The position numbers were made by a program, and so were the translations under genes. The notes below the pieces were generated by a model. That model worked only from the letters and a program-made list of their open reading frames with translations. It made no database searches and had not been told where the DNA came from. 6,112 nt of DNA, from the NCBI GenBank assembly GCA_937901865.1, contig CALDID010000163.1, positions 1 to 6,112 of the forward strand. Reading direction: 5' to 3'. This DNA comes from an uncultured Treponema sp. GTDB taxonomy: Bacteria > Spirochaetota > Spirochaetia > Treponematales > Treponemataceae. Below, piece after piece: positions 1-5,061 of the stretch (its first letter is position 1; every line of letters begins with the position of its first letter).

Positions 1-23
1 TCGTGAAAAACGGGCTGTGCCTG

Positions 24-87
24 AAAAGAGGCTGCTACAAATCTGCCTGAGGCTGACAAAAGAGGCTGCTACAAATCCGCCTGTGGC
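24..87. repeat. 34-bp direct repeat, two copies
   Basis: Two near-identical blocks start at 24 and 58, a period of 34 bp. They share the core AAAAGAGGCTGCTACAAAT, followed by TCTGCCTGAGGC in the first and CCGCCTGTGGC in the second. Each copy ends in a small dyad centred on GCCTGNGGC. The second copy abuts the stop codon of the SPOR gene (90-92). It looks like an intergenic repeat family rather than coding sequence; no function can be assigned. Confidence 0.75.
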
Positions 88-89
88 GG
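77..89 (-). terminator. Short GC hairpin right after the SPOR gene stop
   Basis: CCGCC (77-81), loop of three, GGCGG (85-89) forms a perfect 5-bp all-GC stem directly downstream of the SPOR stop on the minus strand. The following minus-strand bases are ATTTGTAGC, not a real U-run, so this is at best a weak intrinsic terminator or a 3'-end stabiliser. It is part of the second copy of the 34-bp repeat. Confidence 0.3.
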
Positions 90-1157
90 CTATTTTATCG
101 GGTAGCAGTCGAAACCTGCGGCTTTGAGCTTCTTGCCGATGGTGTAATTATCGTCGTCGCCCACAAACACAATGTAATACACATTCCCGCTCGGCTTTGT
201 TTCGCTCATAATGTGCGCCACAAAGCCCTTTTTCGCCAGCGTTTCCACTAACGCCTTTGCGTTTTTCTCTTCGCGGAACAATCCCAGCTGCTCTTTTATT
301 GTGTAATCCTTTATCTCCGCCACAGCAGCCACAGGCTGTTTCTCCCCCACACTCTGCTTTTCCGACGCAGACTGTTTTTCTGCCGTTGCCGAAGCAGTTT
401 CGTCCACAGGAATCGTCTTTATCATCGTGCCTTCCGCCGTAATCATCTGCACGCCATTTTTCGGCACAAAATACCAAAACGGCGCAGGCAGAAGCTGAAT
501 ATTCCCCTTCGCAATGTACGCCTCAGGCGAAAGCGGAAACTCAGTTTTCAGCTTTGTTCCCCACGACTCTTTGCCCGTAACATACCACAACGTCAGATAA
601 ATCGCAGGGCGCACATCGAGCATAGATGCAAGACTCGTATACGCCTGCAAAATCGCCACAGGCTCAATCGTGTCTTCCACCGACTGCGCACGGCAGAGCA
701 AACTCCATTGCTTGTAGAGCTTGACATACGCAATCACGTCTTCGTTTTTGCTGTCTTTCACCGAAGTGCCAAGATAATTGTCCGCCGACTCGTAATCGCC
801 CGCGCTCAGTGCACTTCGCACCGCGAACAAAATCAGCTCCTCGTTCGTCCATTTCGGCATTCCCTCGGCATCATTCGCCGCAATCGCCGCCGCCTGCGAA
901 TAAGACGCGCACGCATCAGAATACAGCCCCAGCTGCTCCTGCACCGCCCCCAAAAACGCCAACAGCGAGCGTTTCTCGGCAAAGTTCTTCATCGCGGCAC
1001 ACTGCGTTTTTATATATTCGATAGACTCCAACGCCGTTGATTTCTCCGCGCTTTTCTCCGAGACACTTTTCGCCGTTTGCGCCGCCGCACCTTTTGCCGC
1101 TGCGAACAGCACGAGAAACAATACACCTATTTTGAGAAACCAACTGCTCATCTTCAT
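90..1157 (-). CDS. Secreted SPOR-domain protein with TPR-like N-terminal region
   Basis: This 355-residue protein has an export signal at residues 1-26 (positive start, hydrophobic KIGVLFLVLFAAA core, AxA-type cleavage site before QTAK). Residues about 42-165 are helical and TPR-like (AFLGAVQEQLGLYSDACASY, then a GDYESADNYL helix pair). Residues 260-277 are a Glu/Lys/Gln linker made of three 6-residue repeats. The C-terminus, about 285-355 (YTIKEQLGLF at its start, VYYIVFVG in the middle, AAGFDCYPIK at the end), fits a SPOR domain, a family that binds denuded septal peptidoglycan. It probably acts in the periplasm in cell-wall or division work; that role is inferred from the domain. The frame is open further upstream to an ATG at 1277, but that would overlap the lapA-like gene by 119 bp. 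I chose the ATG at 1157 because it has an AGGAA ribosome site (1162-1166), follows the previous stop by one base and begins a signal peptide. An ATG two codons later is also possible. Confidence 0.82.
   Translation of the reverse strand: MKMSSWFLKIGVLFLVLFAAAKGAAAQTAKSVSEKSAEKSTALESIEYIKTQCAAMKNFAEKRSLLAFLGAVQEQLGLYSDACASYSQAAAIAANDAEGMPKWTNEELILFAVRSALSAGDYESADNYLGTSVKDSKNEDVIAYVKLYKQWSLLCRAQSVEDTIEPVAILQAYTSLASMLDVRPAIYLTLWYVTGKESWGTKLKTEFPLSPEAYIAKGNIQLLPAPFWYFVPKNGVQMITAEGTMIKTIPVDETASATAEKQSASEKQSVGEKQPVAAVAEIKDYTIKEQLGLFREEKNAKALVETLAKKGFVAHIMSETKPSGNVYYIVFVGDDDNYTIGKKLKAAGFDCYPIK
327..380 (-). repeat. In-frame 18-bp tandem repeat (EKQxxx x3) in the SPOR linker
   Basis: Three consecutive 18-bp units (363-380, 345-362, 327-344) encode EKQSAS, EKQSVG and EKQPVA. 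The DNA has diverged mostly at third positions, so the repeat is older than a fresh slippage event and its coding sense has been kept. It forms a charged, flexible spacer between the TPR-like region and the SPOR domain. Confidence 0.75.
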
Positions 1158-1158
1158 T

Positions 1159-1512
1159 TTATTCCTGTTCCTTTCTTTCGCCTTCGCCGCCTGCACTCTC
1201 GCTCTCGCCGTCAGCCGCGTTTTCTGCCACTTCTTCACCGATTGCCGCTGCGCCGTCGTTTGCCTTTGCCGCCTCATCGACTGCTTTTGAAGAAAATCGC
1301 TTCTTTATCGAAAATCCGTGAAACAGCATAACGGGAATCATCACGACAACGCCCGCCACAAAGCTCAACAGCATACTCACGAACACAGGGATATCGTTCG
1401 GCGTGGAAAACCACAAAAAGCTGATTTTGCACGCATTCGCCGTGTTCGAGCCGCAAAAAACCGCGAGCAGAACCAGCACAATCGTCATCACTATAATTTT
1501 TACCGTTGTCAT
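1159..1512 (-). CDS. Small LapA-like (DUF1049-type) inner-membrane protein
   Basis: This 117-residue protein has two predicted membrane helices, about residues 5-22 and 43-67, joined by a short extracytoplasmic loop. A basic SIKKR stop-transfer follows, then an Ala/Glu/Gly-rich acidic tail (about 73-117) presumably in the cytoplasm. Size, two-helix layout and the loop (N..ACKISFLWFSTP..IPVFV) resemble the lipopolysaccharide assembly protein A family; the name is by architecture and moderate sequence resemblance only. The start has a clear GGGAG ribosome site six bases upstream of the ATG. The stop (1159-1161) is one base from the ATG of the SPOR gene, so the two are almost certainly translated from one message. 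If the organism lacks LPS, as treponemes do, the LapA label would indicate fold rather than role. I could not pick out a convincing promoter between 1513 and 1588. Confidence 0.7.
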   Translation of the reverse strand: MTTVKIIVMTIVLVLLAVFCGSNTANACKISFLWFSTPNDIPVFVSMLLSFVAGVVVMIPVMLFHGFSIKKRFSSKAVDEAAKANDGAAAIGEEVAENAADGESESAGGEGERKEQE

Positions 1513-1581
1513 ATTTTTCTCCCAAAAATATCAATCCTATACTTTCATTTTCGGCATACAGTATTTTTCAGAATAGCACAT

Positions 1582-1670
1582 AGGTCATTAGACCTGTTCG
1601 ATAATATGGCTTTGACAAGGGGTTTAAGCCCCTTGCTACATAAAAAAACTTCAGTTTCCGAACAGGTCTA
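1582..1670. repeat. 82-bp inverted-repeat element with internal hairpin and a competing arm
   Basis: A perfect 12-bp inverted repeat, TAGACCTGTTCG at 1589-1600 and CGAACAGGTCTA at 1659-1670, brackets 58 bp. Inside it is a second perfect hairpin, CAAGGGG (1616-1622), loop TTTAAG, CCCCTTG (1629-1635). Outside the left arm, AGGTC (1582-1586) can pair with GACCT (1591-1595), so that arm has two mutually exclusive partners. It lies between miaB and the lapA-like gene, both minus strand. No U-tract follows any of the stems. It could be a small non-autonomous repeat element, a processing or termination structure, or a leader switch for the lapA-SPOR operon. Confidence 0.6.
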
Positions 1671-1697
1671 TTCTGCATACGCTCATCAAAATCGGAG

Positions 1698-1789
1698 CAG
1701 GTGTCGTACAGCATAAGGTGCAGGTATCGTACAGCATAAGGTGCAGGTGTCGTACAGCATAGGGTACAGGTGTTGTACAGCATACTGTA
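1698..1789. repeat. 23-bp tandem repeat, four copies
   Basis: Four head-to-tail 23-bp units start at 1698, 1721, 1744 and 1767. They share the core CAGGTRTYGTACAGCATA and differ from each other at only a few positions, most in the last copy. The period is not a multiple of three, all frames are poor, and there is no spacer/repeat alternation, so this is neither coding nor a CRISPR array. It sits 41 bp past the miaB stop. Together with the inverted-repeat element at 1582-1670 it fills the gene-free stretch 1513-1829. Confidence 0.9.
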
Positions 1790-1790
1790 C
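1775..1790. other. Perfect hairpin at the miaB-proximal end of the 23-bp array
   Basis: GTACAGCATACTGTAC forms a 6-bp perfect stem with a CATA loop. It arises because the fourth repeat copy changes after GTACAGCATA. On the minus strand it is the first stem after the miaB stop, 40 nt downstream, but lacks a following U-run. It may serve as a 3'-end structure for miaB mRNA; this is an inference. Confidence 0.4.
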
Positions 1791-1829
1791 GGCACTGCGG
1801 CATTATGTTAGAGTAGCAATGCGCATAAC

Positions 1830-3248
1830 TCACGCAATGCGTGTGCCGCGGAAAGTGTTGCCAAGAAGCTCGTCAAGGCGCACCGTAACGAATTGCCCAA
1901 TAAGGCTCTTGTCGCCAGCAAACACAACGCGCTCGTCCTGCTCGATTTTGCCGAGCAATTCTGCGTCGCTGTCGCGGCTGACGGCTTCCACAAGGACTTT
2001 CGCTTCCGTACCGACTCTCTTTTGCATTTCTTCGTGATTGATTGCAAGTTGTGTGTCAATGATTTTTTGCAGTCGCTTCTTTTTCTCTTCCATCGAGATT
2101 TGATTTTGCATACTCGCCGCAGGAGTGCCCTCGCGCGGATTGTAATAATACATAAACGCGCTTTCGTATTTGACTTCGCGCAACAGGCTCAACGCCTCTT
2201 CTACGTCCTCCTCCGTTTCGCCGGGGAAGCCGAGCATAATATCGGTGGTCAGCGACGCGTCGGGAAGCTTGGCGCGGATTTTTTCCACAAGCGAAAGATA
2301 CTGCTCGCGCGTGTAGCGGCGGTTCATCGCTTTGAGGATACGGGAAGAGCCGTGCTGCACAGGCAAGTGAATGTGATGGCACAAGCGCGGATTTTTGGCG
2401 ATAACGTCGATTAAATCTTCGCTCAAATCTTTCGGGTGGCTCGACTCAAAGCGCACCCAGCCGATTGAAGAGTTGGTTTCTTCGAGGTGGCGGGCGATGA
2501 GCTGCATAAGGCGCGGGAACGTGATGATTTCTTCGTCGGTTTTCTCTTGCGACGATAAGGATTTATCCATCAGTCCGCGGTACGAATTGACGTTTTGACC
2601 GAGAAGCGTGATTTCGCGCACGCCCTTTTGGCTCAAGGTGTCAAGCTCGGCGAAAATCTCTTTAACGCTGCGGCTCACCTCGCGACCGCGCACATACGGC
2701 ACGATGCAATAGGTGCAGAAATTGTTGCAGCCGTTCATAATCGGGACGAACGTGGAGAATGCGCCCTCTTCAAGCGAAAGCGGCGAGAATGTGTAGGCAA
2801 GGTCGGCTTTGATTTCGCTCGGTTTGTGCTTGCCCTCCACTTCGTCGATGATGTCGCCGAAATGCTGTTTTGCATAAGTACCCACGACGTAATCCACGAC
2901 GGGATAATCGCGCTTGAGGCTCTTCAGCAGCCGCTCCGCCATACAGCCCATCACGACGAGCGTGAGCGGTTTTGCACCGTCTTTGACGTAATCGAGGGCA
3001 ATCGGCAGGCTCTTGTTCTTTGCGTCTTTTTTGCCCGCGCGCACGGCTTTGAGTCCCGTGTAATAGCCAAGCCGCCCGAAAATGCGGTTTTCCGCCGTCT
3101 GGCGAACGGAACACGTGTTGATAATCACCATATCGGCGACCTCTGCGCACTCGGCTTTGCTCCAGCCGCGCGCAATAAATACCTGCTCTGCCGCCGCACT
3201 TTCTGCGATGTTCATCTGGCAGCCGTATGTTTCAAAAAAATAAGTCAT
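1830..3248 (-). CDS. miaB: tRNA-2-methylthio-N6-isopentenyladenosine37 synthase (MiaB)
   Basis: MiaB is a radical-SAM methylthiotransferase that adds the 2-methylthio group to i6A37 in tRNAs reading UNN codons, in the cytosol. The 472-residue protein has the full architecture. The N-terminal UPF0004 domain carries the auxiliary [4Fe-4S] cysteines C10 (TYGCQMN), C46 (INTCSVR) and C102 (MGCMAE). The radical-SAM domain has C174-x3-C178-x2-C181 (NGCNNFCTYC), then IVPYVRG, LLGQNVNSY and DIMLGFPGET. A TRAM domain occupies about 405-472. C46 to C102 is 56 residues, against about 34 in E. coli MiaB as I recall it; a Lys-rich insertion lies at about 67-94. I chose the ATG at 3248 because GGAG lies seven bases upstream and homologues begin at MTYFFETYGCQMN; the frame is open 16 codons further but those are not conserved. 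The gene lies just downstream of the toxin-antitoxin cluster and its start is overlapped by a small ORF. Confidence 0.96.
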   Translation of the reverse strand: MTYFFETYGCQMNIAESAAAEQVFIARGWSKAECAEVADMVIINTCSVRQTAENRIFGRLGYYTGLKAVRAGKKDAKNKSLPIALDYVKDGAKPLTLVVMGCMAERLLKSLKRDYPVVDYVVGTYAKQHFGDIIDEVEGKHKPSEIKADLAYTFSPLSLEEGAFSTFVPIMNGCNNFCTYCIVPYVRGREVSRSVKEIFAELDTLSQKGVREITLLGQNVNSYRGLMDKSLSSQEKTDEEIITFPRLMQLIARHLEETNSSIGWVRFESSHPKDLSEDLIDVIAKNPRLCHHIHLPVQHGSSRILKAMNRRYTREQYLSLVEKIRAKLPDASLTTDIMLGFPGETEEDVEEALSLLREVKYESAFMYYYNPREGTPAASMQNQISMEEKKKRLQKIIDTQLAINHEEMQKRVGTEAKVLVEAVSRDSDAELLGKIEQDERVVFAGDKSLIGQFVTVRLDELLGNTFRGTRIA

Positions 3249-3342
3249 TCTTTTTCTCCAAAAAATATAATGTATCTTCGATTGCAACAATTGCATTGAG
3301 CGTCAAAACTGCGTTGAGAGTCAAAACTGCTTCGTAACTCAT
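3232..3342 (-). pseudogene. 36-codon ORF starting like the VapB2 antitoxin; remnant or leader ORF
   Basis: The ORF starts MSYEAVLT, the same eight residues as the antitoxin at 4418-4630. The first 24 bases differ from that gene at only two positions. After this it becomes two copies of AVLTLN, then AIVAIEDTLYFLEKKNDLFF and a TGA. It has a plausible GGAG ribosome site eight bases before the ATG and starts 16 bp after the vapC1 stop. Its 3' end overlaps the miaB start by 17 bp in another frame, so its translation would run across the miaB ribosome site. I read it as the 5' end of a decayed third antitoxin gene, whose remainder has been lost, now acting at most as a leader ORF for miaB. A functional small protein is less likely. 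It is too short to be judged by coding statistics. Confidence 0.5.
3295..3330 (-). repeat. 18-bp tandem duplication in the small ORF upstream of miaB
   Basis: Two 18-bp units, 3313-3330 and 3295-3312, read GCAGTTTTGACTCTCAAC and GCAGTTTTGACGCTCAAT on the minus strand, 16 of 18 identical. Both encode AVLTLN in frame. A third, badly degraded unit may follow at 3277-3294 (about 10 of 18 matches). The unit begins within the sequence shared with the vapB2 start. Confidence 0.8.
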
Positions 3343-3358
3343 TGTTTTTTCTCCGCTT

Positions 3359-3772
3359 TTATTGTACTGCAATTTTCGTCCAGTTTTCGATTCTCAATCC
3401 TTGAATGCGTTCCAAGTGTTCTTCGTTGTTTGTTACAAGGATAGCATTGTTTGTCAAAGCACTCGCACCGATAAAAATATCTGCGTCCTCGATGAGTTTG
3501 CCATCTTTGCGAAGTTCAGCATAAATGCTTGAAGATGCCTGCATTTCCTTTAACGACAGGTCAAAAATCGTGCAATGAGAAGCGAATCCGTAAAAATCTG
3601 AGAGTTTTTTGGACGCATTTTTATACTTCAAACCACGCTCCACTTCATAAAACGCCACGACAGAAATGCCGATGTCATCGCCCGAAAGTATATGTTTTTC
3701 AAGATTTTCGATGACATTCTGATTTCCCTCGGCATAATAGCTGATGATATTTGTGTCCAACATATAAAGCAT
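3359..3772 (-). CDS. VapC-type PIN-domain toxin (module 1)
   Basis: This 137-residue PIN-domain protein is a predicted Mg2+-dependent ribonuclease toxin of a type II toxin-antitoxin pair; VapC toxins typically cut initiator tRNA or rRNA. The acidic active site is visible: D6 in MLDTN, E43 in VAFYEVERGL, D98 in the EDADIFIGA segment, and the closing VTNNEEHLERIQGL (N115/N116). The order and the end (RIQGLRIENW) resemble the Shigella/Salmonella plasmid VapC group. Length is normal, with no sign of damage. The start codon overlaps the antitoxin stop (TAATG), the usual coupling for such pairs. The next start downstream is the small ORF, 16 bp away, then miaB. Which RNA it cuts cannot be read from the sequence. 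Confidence 0.9.
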   Translation of the reverse strand: MLYMLDTNIISYYAEGNQNVIENLEKHILSGDDIGISVVAFYEVERGLKYKNASKKLSDFYGFASHCTIFDLSLKEMQASSSIYAELRKDGKLIEDADIFIGASALTNNAILVTNNEEHLERIQGLRIENWTKIAVQ

Positions 3773-4005
3773 TAGACGCGCTCCGTGAAGTTTACTCGAT
3801 TGTTGCGAATATCCTCTGCCTCTTCGTGCGACAGGCAGCCGAAAAATTTGCGCATTTCTTCTAACGCCGCCTTTTTGTCCAAGAATTTTTGAGCATTAAA
3901 GTCTTCGTCCAACGCCGTAATGACAAGCCTCTGATTCGGTCTAAACTGCGATGTATCGAGTGCGACACAAGTATTTCCGTCAAAATATCCATTTACTGCT
4001 ATCAT
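3772..4005 (-). CDS. VapB-type antitoxin partner of module 1
   Basis: This 77-residue protein directly precedes and overlaps the PIN toxin (TAATG), and on that context is its antitoxin. The first about 35 residues (AVNGYFDGNTCVALDTS then QRLVITALDE) look like a small beta-rich, AbrB-like DNA-binding half that would dimerise and repress the operon. The C-terminal half is helical and charged (KKAALEEMRKFFGCL, then EEAEDIRNNRVNF) and would wrap the toxin. The frame is open to an ATG at 4038, but the ATG at 4005 has a near-perfect AGGAGG seven bases upstream, and the extra 11 residues would overlap the promoter-like sequence at 4025-4033. The family name is tentative; the antitoxin role is well supported by the overlap. 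Confidence 0.82.
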   Translation of the reverse strand: MIAVNGYFDGNTCVALDTSQFRPNQRLVITALDEDFNAQKFLDKKAALEEMRKFFGCLSHEEAEDIRNNRVNFTERV

Positions 4006-4024
4006 TGTTTTTCCTCCTGCTTGC

Positions 4025-4033
4025 ATTATAGCA
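4025..4033 (-). promoter_or_regulatory. Extended -10 promoter element for module 1
   Basis: On the minus strand this reads TGCTATAAT, a consensus -10 with the TGn extension, 19 bases before the vapB1 start. No good -35 hexamer is seen at 16-18 bp spacing, which fits extended -10 promoters. It lies in the 48-bp gap after vapC2, so module 1 and the genes below it could be transcribed independently of module 2. It would also be the expected place for VapBC autorepression. Confidence 0.6.
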
Positions 4034-4053
4034 TACAACTGCCCCCTTCGTCG

Positions 4054-4431
4054 TTACTGCGCAATAGGCTCGAGAAGCCTGAGGTCAAGTTCGGTTATTT
4101 TCTTGAACCCCTTATCTGCTGTGATGAGCGGTATTCCTAATTCTAATGCGGTAGAGGCGACAATCGAATCGGGAAGTTTTGTGCCGTATGTGCGGCGGAC
4201 ACTTATCGCGCGCTCTTTCACGGCGGTATTCAGCGGAAAAATCATACAATCGGAAAGCAAAGAGTGAAGATTATTCAGTTCGTCTCTCGTAATGCGCGGA
4301 AATGATAAAAGTTCCATCTCCGTGATTACGGAAACGCCGAGCAGTGCATCTTCATAAGGCTGCATATACGGCTTGCCCGACAACAGATAAATAATCGCAT
4401 TCGTATCAGAAAGAAAGTCAATTCCATTCAT
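4054..4431 (-). CDS. VapC-type PIN-domain toxin (module 2)
   Basis: This 125-residue PIN-domain protein is a predicted ribonuclease toxin. The acidic quartet is visible as D9 (LSDTNAIIYLL), E38 (VSVITEMELLSF), D88 (KLPDSIVASTAL) and D106 (LITADKGF). It differs clearly from the module 1 toxin in length and motifs, so the two modules are not recent duplicates. The frame is open 49 codons further upstream, but those codons lie over the antitoxin gene in another frame. The ATG at 4431 has AAGGA eight bases upstream, starts a normal PIN N-terminus and overlaps the antitoxin stop by 14 bp. The gene looks intact. Confidence 0.92.
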   Translation of the reverse strand: MNGIDFLSDTNAIIYLLSGKPYMQPYEDALLGVSVITEMELLSFPRITRDELNNLHSLLSDCMIFPLNTAVKERAISVRRTYGTKLPDSIVASTALELGIPLITADKGFKKITELDLRLLEPIAQ

Positions 4432-4630
4432 CGCGCATTTCCTTTTGAATTTCAAGACCGTCGCCCAAATCCATAATTCCAAAATACTTTGACAGATTTC
4501 CTTTCTGTTTGGGAGTTGTCTGCGCCTGCTTTTCGTAGCGATAAACCACATAATCAATGTAATTTGAGATTTCATCAAGGCACGCTTCAGGAACAGAGCG
4601 CACCTGCGTTAAAACAGCTTCGTAACTCAT
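4418..4630 (-). CDS. VapB-type antitoxin, DUF2281-like (module 2)
   Basis: This 70-residue antitoxin starts MSYEAVLTQV, continues with EACLDEISNYIDYVVYRYEK, and ends with FGIMDLGDGLEIQKEMRDEW. That layout (helical N-terminal half, linker, DGLEIQ.EMRDEW toxin-binding tail) is typical of the DUF2281-like antitoxins next to PIN toxins. It neutralises the toxin encoded next and probably represses its own promoter. A GGAGG ribosome site lies seven bases before the ATG. It overlaps vapC2 by 14 bp. Its first 24 bases recur, with two changes, at the start of the small ORF upstream of miaB. Confidence 0.88.
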   Translation of the reverse strand: MSYEAVLTQVRSVPEACLDEISNYIDYVVYRYEKQAQTTPKQKGNLSKYFGIMDLGDGLEIQKEMRDEWN

Positions 4631-4648
4631 TCTTATACCTCCGTTTCT

Positions 4649-4677
4649 ATTATATCACACATTTACGTTCGTGTCGC
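4649..4677 (-). promoter_or_regulatory. Promoter of module 2 (vapB2-vapC2)
   Basis: On the minus strand there is a perfect TATAAT (4649-4654), 17 bp downstream of GCGACA (4672-4677, four of six matches to TTGACA). It ends 18 bases before the vapB2 start codon. The region carries a weak ACAC/GTGT dyad that could be an operator, but that is speculation. Confidence 0.65.
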
Positions 4678-4732
4678 TCACACCAAAACCGTATATTGCA
4701 GAAATCCACCAATTCCGCCGATACTCTTAAAC

Positions 4733-5052
4733 GGCGCAACCGATAGGGACTTTCGCGAGTTCCGACAAGTTGGCGGTTAGCCTTTCTAGCTCGAGTGGCG
4801 AGTAACTGTATAGTGAAAGCTAGTAAAAATGGCTGGGAGGGCGTGCGGTGTCCAGAATCGTAATGATTTTACTGGTTCTTGCATACCTTTTGGTGTGTAC
4901 ACCAGTTTGGTAAACCCACCTCTTCGCACCTTCAAAAAGTGTGAGAGCAAAAAATTAGCCGCCTAGTCTGAACCCCTAAGCGGCGATATCCGAAAGGATA
5001 TTAAAACTTATGAATGAAGGCTAACCGTAATTTTGGTTGCGCTTTCTTTTTA
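4733..5052 (+). ncRNA. Candidate structured RNA, about 310-320 nt, family not recognised
   Basis: A gene-free stretch packed with nested complementarity. Outer helix: 4733-4743 with 5033-5043 (core GCGCAACC/GGTTGCGC). Inner long-range helix: CGGTTAGCCTT (4774-4784) with AAGGCTAACCG (5017-5027), 11 perfect pairs across 232 nt. Local hairpins: GGGACT/AGTTCC (4746-4763); a CTAG stem (4786-4789/4820-4823) holding CTCG/CGAG and ACT/AGT hairpins; CCAG-AATC/GATT-CTGG (4852-4875); TGGTGT/ACACCA (4891-4904); CTCTTCGCAC/GTGTGAGAG with one bulge (4920-4947); GCCGC/GCGGC (4958-4984); and GATATCC-GAAA-GGATATT (4985-5002), a GNRA tetraloop. The plus strand is favoured because TTTCTTTTTAT follows the outer helix and a weak promoter (TTGCAG 4696-4701, 18 bp, GATACT 4720-4725) would start at about 4732. 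I see no RNase P, tmRNA, SRP or 6S signatures. A HEARO/omega-type guide RNA is one untested possibility. Confidence 0.55.
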
Positions 5053-5061
5053 TATTCTAGC

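Noticed and set aside
148..1331. Several plus- and minus-strand ORFs of 60-110 codons overlapping the SPOR and lapA-like genes
   Set aside because: They are Arg-, Pro-, Cys- or Gly-rich shadows of the two real genes with no ribosome sites or recognisable motifs.
1278..1534. A frame-shifted longer version of the lapA-like gene on the minus strand (86 codons from 1534)
   Set aside because: No ribosome site and a Cys/Arg-rich product; the 1159-1512 frame has GGGAG and two membrane helices.
1698..1789. CRISPR array
   Set aside because: Units are contiguous 23-mers with no spacers, and no cas genes are present.
1568..1833. Two minus-strand ORFs rich in CTLCCTTPAPYAV-like repeats
   Set aside because: They are read-throughs of the 23-bp non-coding array. 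The period is not a multiple of three, so the peptide pattern is an artefact of the repeat.
2595..3299. A 234-codon plus-strand ORF opposite miaB
   Set aside because: It is the antisense shadow of miaB, whose family motifs are unmistakable on the minus strand; the plus-strand product is Arg/His/Ala-rich with no family features.
4432..4578. A 49-residue N-terminal extension of the module 2 PIN toxin
   Set aside because: It overlaps the antitoxin gene, has no ribosome site, and PIN toxins start a few residues before the first Asp, matching the ATG at 4431.
4733..5052. Retron msr-msd RNA (closing inverted repeats, TTAGC near the 5' arm)
   Set aside because: There is no reverse transcriptase gene downstream or elsewhere in the window, and TTAGC lies inside the paired arm rather than after it.
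4733..5052. RNase P RNA or tmRNA
   Set aside because: Length is right, but there is no GAGGAAAGTCC/ACAGAA pair on either strand in the right order, no tRNA-like ends and no tag reading frame. A GAAAGTCC on the minus strand near 4747-4754 stands alone.
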